A stretch of DNA of 32,526 bases, from contig JAAYXN010000059.1 of NCBI GenBank assembly GCA_012515885.1, positions 1-32,526 of the forward strand. The letters are read 5' to 3'. Every line of letters starts with the position of its first letter. Position 1 is the first letter of the stretch. Shown piece after piece: positions 20,014 to 30,000 of this stretch. Under the pieces are notes generated by a model that had not been told where the DNA came from, did no database searches, and saw nothing but the letters and a program-made list of their open reading frames with translations. The stretch comes from Rhodococcus sp. (in: high G+C Gram-positive bacteria) (lineage in GTDB: Bacteria > Actinomycetota > Actinomycetes > Mycobacteriales > Mycobacteriaceae). The translations under genes and the position numbers were made by a program.

Positions 20014-21087
20014 TCAGCGTGCCGAGCCCTTCTCGATCGCCTCAGCGATCTCCGGTGCAACCTGATCGGTCGCCCAATCCAGGGACAGCGCTGACGGGAA
20101 GCCCACCGCGTTGGGGCGTCCGGTGTTGCGGGCCAGCGACACGACAGCGCCAGCCTGGACGGCGGGCAGCTGGTTCCATGCTTCGAACTTGGTCAGGTAT
20201 TCGAGGTCACCGGTCGGTGAGACGACGACGAGGACGTCCGCGTCGAGATCACCGATGTTTTCGTACGACAGCAGTCCGCGGCCGTCGGGATCGACAGGCA
20301 GCGTGGTGGCGTAGGGGCTCAGCGTCAAACCGAGTGAGCTGAGGAACTGTCCGATACCGCGCTCATCGGAGGCGAGGACAGCGAGCTGGCCGCCGCCCAT
20401 GTCACCGATGATGGCGTTGTAGGTCTTGCCCTCGAACTCGGGGTGCGCCTGCTTCGCTTCTTGAAGGCTTGCGTCGGCCTGCGCGATGACTTCTTCAGCC
20501 TTCTCCGGGATACCGAGAGCTTCGGCGACCTTGCGTGTCGAGTCCTGCCACGGCTCACCGTTGGCCTGAGTGTCGAAGTGCACGACGGGGATCTGCGGGT
20601 TCAGCTGGTCAAACGAGGTCTGATCCAGGCCCCAGAATCCGGTCGAGACGATGATGTCCGGTTCAAGCGCAACGATGTTTTCGGTCACTGATCCCAGGCC
20701 CGCATCGAGCTGCAGGAGTTCCGGGGTGGCCGATCCGAGGTCCTTGAGGGCCTGCTCTTCCCACGGCCACACGCCGGTGTTGTTGGTGGCAGCGAGGTTC
20801 TGGCGGTCCACGGGCAGCGCGATGGGTGTCACGCCGAGCGAGAGCAGAATGTCTGCGTCCTGCGGGGACAGCGGCAGCGCCCGTACCGGCGGTGCCTCGA
20901 CCGTCGCCTCACCGAACTTGCCGGTGAGGGTCACCGGGAAGGCGTCGGCGTTGGCCGATACCGGTGCGGACGTGTTGTCGGCGTCATCGTTCGAGCTGCA
21001 CGCACTGACACCCACAACTAGCGCTGCAGCCGCGAGGGCGGCCCCCAACCTGATCCGGCCCTTGCGGGTCCACTGCAGTTTCATCAT
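20014..21087 (-). CDS. Iron-siderophore ABC transporter substrate-binding lipoprotein (FepB-like)
   Basis: Signal peptide with lipobox VSAC|SSN; VRALPLSPQDADILLSLGVTPIALP...LEPDIIVSTGFWGLDQTSFDQLNPQIPVVHFDT...; immediately downstream of the NRPS with ATGA overlap. Confidence 0.88.
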   Translation of the reverse strand: MMKLQWTRKGRIRLGAALAAAALVVGVSACSSNDDADNTSAPVSANADAFPVTLTGKFGEATVEAPPVRALPLSPQDADILLSLGVTPIALPVDRQNLAATNNTGVWPWEEQALKDLGSATPELLQLDAGLGSVTENIVALEPDIIVSTGFWGLDQTSFDQLNPQIPVVHFDTQANGEPWQDSTRKVAEALGIPEKAEEVIAQADASLQEAKQAHPEFEGKTYNAIIGDMGGGQLAVLASDERGIGQFLSSLGLTLSPYATTLPVDPDGRGLLSYENIGDLDADVLVVVSPTGDLEYLTKFEAWNQLPAVQAGAVVSLARNTGRPNAVGFPSALSLDWATDQVAPEIAEAIEKGSAR

Positions 21088-24000
21088 GATCCTCTCGTTG
21101 TGCTCTCGAACGTCTGACTTGAAGATTCCATGTGCGTCGCCAATTCTGCGATGGATTGCGCCGCAAACACCGCTGCCGCGGTGGTGTCGAAGCCTGCCTC
21201 GCGGACCTTCCGCAGCAGCGCCATCACGCCGATGCTGTCGAGTCCTAGCGAGAAGACGTCGTCGTCAGCTCCGACTTGATCCACACCCAAAACCTGCGCG
21301 ATCGCATCGCACAGCACCTGTTCTGCGGGCGTCGACGGTTCACGATAAGCCGTCAGGTCGAGTTCTGGGCGTGGCAGCGCACGGCGGTCAACCTTGCCGT
21401 TGGCTGATGTCGGGATTGCTGCCAGGACGGTGATCGTTGCCGGAACCATGTAGTCGGGCAGAAGCGTGCGCAGGTCTGAGCGCAGCGCATCGAGGCTGAA
21501 TGTGCCCTGGTCCGCGGGCACCACGTAGGCGCATAGTGCTGTGGGTGCACCCAGATCTGTCCGGGCGATGACGACCGCGTCTTGGATGTCGGCGCGGGCG
21601 AGGAGTGTCGCCTCAATTTCGGCGGGCTCCACCCTGTGTCCACGAATCTTGACCTGGTCATCGCCGCGGCCGCGGTACGCAATGGTGCCGTCTGGCAGCC
21701 ACCGAGCGCGGTCCCCGGTGCGGTACATGCGGGTTCCGTCGCTGTCCGCCACGAAACGTGTTGCGGTCAAAGCTGATTCGCCGCGGTATCCGCGTGCGAG
21801 TCCTTCGCCGGACAGGTACAGCTCGCCGGTCACACCGACCGGTACTGGCTGTAGCCAGCGGTCGAGGATGCGCGCCGCGGTGCCTGCGACAGGGCCGCCG
21901 GCCACCGGCTGCGCGGACTGCGACGTGCGGGCCACCAGTGCATCGACGGTGCTTTCGCTGGGTCCGTACAGGTTGAACGCCAGTGTCCCGCGGGTGGCAG
22001 CCAACCCGTTCAACCGGTCCCACAGCGGACCCGCGACGGCCTCGCCGCCGAATCCGAGTGTCGTCGGCCCCTCGTCGCCCACGAGTCCCGCATCGAGCAG
22101 CTGGGTCAGGTGTGATGGAGTGACTTCCAGGAAGTCCCAGCGTTGACGGTGTGCCTGCGCCACCATCTGCACGGGATCGCGGCGGGTGTCCTCATTGACC
22201 AGGTACAGCGTGTGCCCATCGAGCAGCCACAACTGCGGCTGCCAGGACGCATCGAACGCGAAAGACCACGCGTGCCCGACGTGCAGGTGGTCACGGCCAG
22301 CCTGCGCTGTCGTCGGCTGGTAGAGGTCCGCGCGGTGACTGTGCCACAGCGCGACGAGGCCACGATGCACTGCCTCCACAGCTTTCGGTGTGCCTGTGGA
22401 ACCTGACGTAAACACCACATACGCGGGGTGCTCCGCGAGCAGCGGAGCCTTCCGATCGGTATCGGTCAGCGGCGCATCCGAGTAGGCAGCAAGCGCATCG
22501 TCGAACGTCGGGTCATCAAGAACAACCACGTGACCGCGATACGTGCCTGGAAGCGCTGACGCTGTCGATTCTGTAGTGAGAACAACCGTGGGCTGCGCGG
22601 TCTCCAGGATCGTTTCGATGCGCGCCGTCGGGGTCGCCGGATCGATCGCGACGTAGGCGCCGCCCGCCGTCATGACACCGAAGATCGCGGACAGTGCGTG
22701 TGTCGTACGCGGCAGCAGCAAGGCGACCGGAACTTCCGGGCCGACGCCTTGAGCCACAAGGTGGCGCGCGAGGCGACGCACCCGGCTTGCCAGTTCGGTA
22801 AACGACCACTCCCGCTCGCCATCAACGACGGCGACTCGATCGGGGTACTGCTCGGCAGCGTGATCGAACAGGTCTACCGCAGTGTTCGCGGCGCCGCTGA
22901 TCCCTGGCCGCGACGACGCCGTGTCGATGAGCTGGCGATCCTGCACTGGAATAGCCGACAGCTGCGAAAGCCGTTCGGTCGGTGCAGCGTTCGCGAGCTG
23001 ACCAAGAAGTACGGTCAGTCCATCGGCGAGGCGCTGTACAGTCTCGCGATCGAACAGATCGCTGCTGTATTCAATGACGCCAACCACGACATCAGCGCTC
23101 TCGCCTGCGTCAGCACCAGCGAGCCCGGTGTATTCGACGAAGTCGAAAGACAAGTCGAACTTTGACGTATCCGGCTCGATCGGCTGCGGCGTGATGCCGC
23201 CGCCAAGCAACTGGGTCGGATCAGGCTGTGTCAGATACACAATCATCGTCTGGAACAGCGGATGCACCGAGCGCACACCGGCCCGTCGACCTGACACAGC
23301 GTCAACGACCTGGTCGAACGGCACATCCTGGTTCTCGAACGCAGCGAAGTCGGTGGCCCGCACGCGGTCCAGTAACTGTGCGACCGTCGGGTCGCCAGAG
23401 AGATCCGCGCGCAGCACAAGCGTGTTGAGGAAGAAGCCCACCAACGGCTCCAGGCTCGCATCGCGTCGACCGGAGACCGGTGTGCCCAACGGAATGTCTT
23501 CCCCGGCACCAGATTTGCTGAGAAGCGCCGCGACAGCAGCGTGCATGAGCATGAACATGCTCACCCCATGATCGGCGGCAAGTGCCCGCAAACCACGCAG
23601 CGTAGGTGCATCGACGCCCAGCGGGACAGCGCCACCACGATAGGTGAACCGGGCCGGACGAGACCGATCAGTGGGTAGTTCAATCACGTCAGGAAGGTCC
23701 GCGAGCGCACTCTTCCAGTAGTCGAGCTGACCGGTCGCCAACTCACTCGGAGCACCCGCGTCGCCGAGGATCTCACGCTGCCACAGCGCATAATCCGCGT
23801 ACTGAACATCGAGTGGCTCCCACGCCGGGCTCTGCCCCACCTGCCGCAAACCATAAGCGGTAGCGAGGTCCGTGAGCAGCGCCGACGTCGACCACTCATC
23901 CACCGCAATATGGTGAATGACCAGGGCAACGACGGTGTCATTGCTCGCGTCCCGCTCGGTGTCATTGCTCGCGTCCCGCTCAGTATCGCCCTCTACGGAG

Positions 24001-27000
24001 AACAGGCTGACCCGCACAGGCACTTCGAACTGCAGATCGAAGCGGTGGCGAGTGGCCTCACGCAGCGCCGCGGTGAGGTCGGCTTCCGCAATCGTCTGAG
24101 TCGAGACATCGACACGCACCTGGTCGGTGGGCACGATGACCTGGACGGGCTCACCATCGGGGCCTGCCGGGTAGATGGTGCGCAGCGCCTCGTGGCGAGC
24201 AAGCAGGTCACCGATAGCCGCGGCAAACGCGTCAGCGTCGACGCCGCCCGCAACGCGCCACGAGATCGGCACGTTGTACACGCCAGCGCCCCCCGCTACC
24301 GCAGTGTCAGCAGATACGGCGGCATCGGCTGAGGCCGCAGCTCCGAGTTGTTCCACGAGCCACATGCGTCGCTGCGCTGCCGAAACGGGGATGCCTTCGC
24401 CGGACTCGGGTCGCTCGTAGCGGGTCAGCGGCGGCAGTGCGGTGCCGATCGCTCTGGTTCCCAGGACGATAGCAAGGGCGGCCGGTGTGGGGGACTCGAA
24501 AATATCCCGTACACCGAGGTCAACGCCCCATTCCCGCTTGATCGCATTGACCAGGCGGATCGCGGACAGTGAATGCCCGCCAAGCGCGAAGAAGCTGTCG
24601 TCGGGGCCGACGCTGTTGCCGTCTTCGCTATCGGCGAGTACGCCAGCGAACAGTGCGCACAGGCGAGCTTCCGTCTCAGTGGACGGTTCCCGCTGGGCGC
24701 GTGCTGAGGTGTCCGGGGTGGGCAGTCGGCGACGATCCAGTTTGCCGTTGGGGCTCACCGGGATCTCGTTGATTTCCATAATCACTGACGGCACCAGGTG
24801 GTCCGGAATCGCACCGATCAGTGCACTGCGTACCGCAGCGGTGTCGAATGCGCTGCGTACCGCGGCGGTATCGAATGCGGTGGCGTCCGCTGCCGCCACG
24901 ACGTAGCCAACAAGGATGGGTCCGGTTTCGGCGTTGTGAACCGAGACGGCAGCACGGGAAACACCGGGAGCTGCTTCCAGGTAGCCGGTGACCTCACCCA
25001 GTTCAATGCGCATACCGCGGATCTTGACCTGGTCGTCGGCGCGGCCGAGGAAGTCGAGTTCACCGCGTGCATTCCAGCGTGCGACGTCGCCGGTGCGGTA
25101 CAGGCGTGATGCGGCGTCGCCAAACGGATCGGCAACGAATCGCTCCGAGGTGAGCGCGGAACGACCCAGGTAGCCGTCGGCGACCTGAATGCCGCCGATG
25201 TAGAGGTCACCGGAGACGCCTTGCGGGACGGGCCGCAACCGCGCATCGAGGACATACATCTGGACGCCTTCACCGACGCGCCCGATGGTGGGCGCGCTGT
25301 CGCTGTGGCTCACGTCAGCTGCGAGGGTCACTTCGACCGCCGCTTCGGTGGGGCCGTACAGGTTGTCCAAACGCACCTGTGGCAACCGCTGTGCGACCCG
25401 ACGCGCTGTCGATGCCCCCAGCGCTTCACCGCTGGCGACGATGCGCCGCAGCGAGGTCAGGTTCTCTGGTGTAGCGAGCGCCTCATCCAACATCGACGGG
25501 ACAAAGTGTGCGATGGTGACGGCGTGGTCGCGGATGAGTGCGCCTACTTCGGCCGGATCACGGTGCGCCTGCGGGCCAGCGACGATGGCGGTGGCGCCGT
25601 GCAGGAACGGCCAGAACAGTTCCCAGACGGAGACGTCGAAGCTGGCCGGGGTCTTGACGATGATCCGGTCGGCGTCGGTGATCGCGTCGTCGGCCTGCAC
25701 CCAGTCGAGTCGGTTGGTGACGCTGCGATGCGCGACGACGACGCCCTTGGGGTTGCCGGTGGAGCCGGACGTATAGATCACGTAGAGCGGATGCGCTGTG
25801 GTGACTGCTCCCCCACGCTCAGCATCGGTGATCGCGGCCGTGTCACTGCTGGTGATCGCGGCCGCTGTTTCCGGGTCGTCGAGAACGATGACTGAGCTGG
25901 CGGTGTCAGGTAGCTCGACTCCGGTGGCAGTCAGTACCGATGCGGGCTTCGCGTCGGTGAGTAGGTACTCAATTCGGCTCTGCGGCAATGTTGTATCGAT
26001 CGGCAGGTACGCGGCGCCCAACTGCACGGCGGCGTGAATGGCCACGATCTGGTCGATCGAGCGGGGAACGGCGATGGCAACAATGTCACCGGAGCGGGTT
26101 CCCTGCGCCGCCAAGTACCGCGCTATCTGCGCGGTGCGTGCAGCGAGTTCGCGGTAGGACAGTTCGACGCGCTCGCCCGAGAGCGTGGCGCCGACCAGCG
26201 CGGTCGCCTCGGGTGTGCGCTGCGCGGCAGCGCGCAGCGCCTCACCCACAGTGGAGGCAGAAATCGACTGCTGCGGAGCGGTATTCGCGATTGCGGGACC
26301 ACCGTCTCCGAGCGCCAAGGCCGCGCTGGCTGCGGCGTCAGAGAGCACGGTCAATTCATCGATGCGTGCCTGTTCACCCGCACCGCAGGCGCCCAACAGC
26401 TGAACGAGAGCGTCGGCAAGTGACTGTGCTGTCGCCTCGTCGAACAGATCAGTCGCGTACTCGACGTTGATCGAAATCTCGCCGGTGTCCGGCGCGTCGA
26501 CGTAGGTGATCGTGAGATCAAACTTGGCGCGCACATTCGACAGCGGCTCCCACTCGGTGGGGATGCCGAGGAAATCAGGCAGCACAGCGGGGCGCTGCAG
26601 GTAGCTGAGCATGACCTGGAACAGCGGGTTCCGGCCGTCAACACGTGCAGGCGCCAGCTTTTCTACGAGAAGCTGGAACGGCAGCTCTTGATGCTCCATC
26701 GCTTTGAGGTCAGCGTCGCGCACACGCTCGACAAGCTCACCGAAGGTGGGGTTGCCGGACACGTCGGTGCGCAGTACCACGGTGTTGACGAAGAAGCCCA
26801 CCAAATCGTCGAGGGCACTGTCGCTGCGTCCCGATGCGGGCGAGCCGACGACGATGTCCTCCCCTGCTCCGAACCGAGACAGGGCCGCGGCAGTGGCTGC
26901 GTGCAGAACCATGAAGGGGCTCGCGCCGTGGGCGTCCGCAATCGTTCGCAGCGCATTACCGACATGGGGATCGACGGTGGCGCGCACTGTTCCGGCATTG

Positions 27001-30000
27001 CCGGTGGGGTGCGCGGGGCGACTACGGTCAGTCGGCAACGGCATTTCTTCAGCCAGACCCTCAAGGGTCTGCGTCCAAAATTCCAGTTCCGATTCGCTCG
27101 CACCGGAGTCGAGGATCTGCTGTTGCCACAGCGTGTAGTCGGCGTACTGCACGGGCAGTTCCTGCCACTGCGGCGCCGTCCCTGACACTCGCCCCAGGTA
27201 AGCGCGGGTGAGGTCACCGAGCAGAGGCGCATCGGACCATTCGTCGGTGGCGATGTGGTGCATCGCGATCGCGATGAGGTGCTGCTGCTCGCCGACCTTG
27301 ATGACGGTCAGTCGAATCGGAAGGTCTTCGCGGAGATTGAAATTCGCGGTGAGCTTCTCGAAAGCGATGGTGCGTGCTGAGGCCTGCGGGTCAGCGTCTG
27401 CGCTGACGTCGAGCACCGTGAACTGCAACTGCTCGGCGGCGCTGCGCGGATCGAGGATCAGCTGGTAGGCGTCGTCGTTATTGGCGGTATCCACACCGAT
27501 GAGGGTGCGCAGGGTTTCATGACGCGTCACCACATCCACGAACGCCGCCTGCAATGCGGTGACGTCAAGGTCGCCGCGCAGAATCGCCGCGTGCGCGTAG
27601 TGGTAGGGCACGCTGTCGCGTTGCAACTGCTGCAGCATCCACAGCCGTTCCTGCGCCGCGGAAAGCGGCACCCGCTCCGGGCGGGGTCCAGCGACAATCG
27701 CCGGCTTCGCTTGCTGCGCGGACGGCAGCCGCTTCGCGATAGCCGCGACGGTGCGTGCCTCGAAAAGGTCGCGAATGCTCAACTGAACGTCGAACTCCGA
27801 ACGCACTTTGGAGACCATACGCATAGCGATCATCGAGTGACCGCCCAGTTCGAAGAAGTCGTCTTCGGCACCGACAGTGTCGATCCCGAGTAGCTCCGCG
27901 AAAATCTCGCACAGGATGCGTTCTTCACGTGTTGCAGGCTCGCGGCTGCCTACCGCTGGGCGCAGCGTCGGTTCGGGAAGTGCCTTGACGTCGAGCTTGC
28001 CGTTGACCGTCATCGGCAGTACATCGACGGCCTGGACGTGGCTGGGCACCATGTAGTCGGGCAGCAGCTCGCGCAGATGCTTGAGGACGGGTGCGGAATC
28101 GAAACTCGCCGCATCACCGGAGGCGGGAACAACGTACGCCGCGAGGCGTTTGGTGCCGGGAACAAGCGGATCCGCGACGGCGATCACCGCGGCAGTGGCC
28201 ACCAGCTCATGTGATTCGAGGACCGAGTCGATCTCGTGGAGTTCAACGCGGTAGCCGCGGATCTTCACCTGATCGTCAGTGCGGCCCAGGTAATCAATGT
28301 TGTCATCCCACACGCCGGAGTCGTCACCGGACGCATACGCAGGACGCCTACGCACCAGGTCACCGGTGCGGTACATACGTGCGCCCGGTTCAGCGAAAGG
28401 ATCGGCAATAAATCGCTCAGCAGTCAGGTCGAAACGACCGAGGTAGCCGCGCGCCAAACCCACACCAGCGATGTACAACTCACCGGGAACACCGTCCGGC
28501 ACCGGCCGCAGGAACGAGTCCAAAATGTGCGCCCGCGTGGCCCGGATAGGGACACCAACCGTGGGTGTTTCGCTGTCGTCGGTGCCCGCACCGAGCGTGT
28601 TAATCGTGTATTCGGTGGGGCCGTACAGGTTGTAACCGAGCGTTCCGTCGGTGTCACGCAAGCGATTCCACACCGAGTCCGGTACCGCTTCACCGCCAAG
28701 AAGCACCAGCGGTGGGCGGTGACGCTCGCCCGAATCGTCGAGCAGTCCGTCAGCGAACAACTGTGTCGCGTAGGTGGGCGTGACGTTGACGACATCGATG
28801 GCGTGGGCGTCGCAGTACTCGACCAGCGCCAGCGAGTCCCGGCGCAGTTCTTCGTCGCACACGTGCACTTCGTGGCCTTCAACGAGCCACAGCAGCTCCT
28901 CCCACGACATGTCGAACGCGAACGAAACGGTGTGGGCGACGCGCAGCCTCGCCGTGTCTCCATTCGGACCGCTAGCCGCAGCCACCACGGGATCGAAGAT
29001 CGCGGCCTGGTGGTTGCGCTGCATGTTCGTCAGACCGAGGTACGGCGTGATGACGCCCTTCGGTTTGCCTGTCGAACCGGAGGTGTAGATGACGTAGGCG
29101 GGGTGACGGAGCCGACCTGGGGTGCCCGGCGCGAACGCACCGAGATCGCTGTCGCGCACCGCAGCGTCCGGGTTGGCCTGTCCGACGTACACGCACTGGT
29201 CTGCAGGCAGATCCAGGCGTCCTCGCACCGTATCGGCGGTAACGAACAGGGACGGCTGTGCGTCCTCAATGATGGTGGTCAAGCGTCCGTCTGGCTGGTC
29301 GAGTTCGAGCGGCAGATACGCCGAACCCGTACGCAGCACCGCGAACAGTGCCACCACCATGTCAATCGACCGTGGCAGGCCGAGAGCGATCACCACTTCC
29401 GGACCGGCGCCGCGGGCTAGCAGCTCAGACGCGAGCGTCTCGACGGCGTCAGCGAGTTCACGGTAGCTGTAGCGCACCTCATCGAAAACGAGGGCGGTGA
29501 CATCGGGAGTCTGGTTCGCTTGCGCGAGAAGCATTTCCGCGACGGTGATGTCATCAACATCCGGCAGCGGGGTCTGCCACTGCACCCGGGTGGCCGCCAA
29601 CTCGGTCGGAGTGAGCGCATCGACGGAACCGACAAGGCCGTCACTGTCGGCGGCGAACAGTTCCAGCAGCGCACGGAAACGCTCATGCAGTGCGCGTGCC
29701 CGCTGGACGGGAATGAGATCGGGGCGGTAATCGATTTTGATGTGCAGAGTTTGTGACGGCGACACCACCACAGCCAACGGGTAGTGGGTGTGGTCAAGGC
29801 TGTCTTCGCTGACAATGCCGTAGCGCTTGGACTGCGCCTCGATCGTGGCGTTGTCTTTGAAGTTCTGCAGCACGAACAGGGTGTCGAACAGTTCGGTGCG
29901 GCCCAGTGCCTGCTGGATTTCGCCGAGCCCGAGGTACTCGTGTTCCATGCGCTCGACGTAGTCGTCCTGCATGCGCCGCAACAGCTCCGTGAGCGTCTCA

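Larger units (their letters stand above)
24720..26270 (-). other. NRPS adenylation domain 2, predicted substrate serine
   Basis: Pocket residues FDVSVW, TIAHFVPS, IVASGEA, LYGPTEAAVE give DVWHVSLVEK, one residue off Ser-type DVWHxSLVDK codes. Confidence 0.75.

Noticed and set aside
28236-29420. 394-aa plus-strand ORF inside the NRPS
   Set aside because: Antisense shadow of A1, which has unmistakable adenylation motifs on the minus strand.
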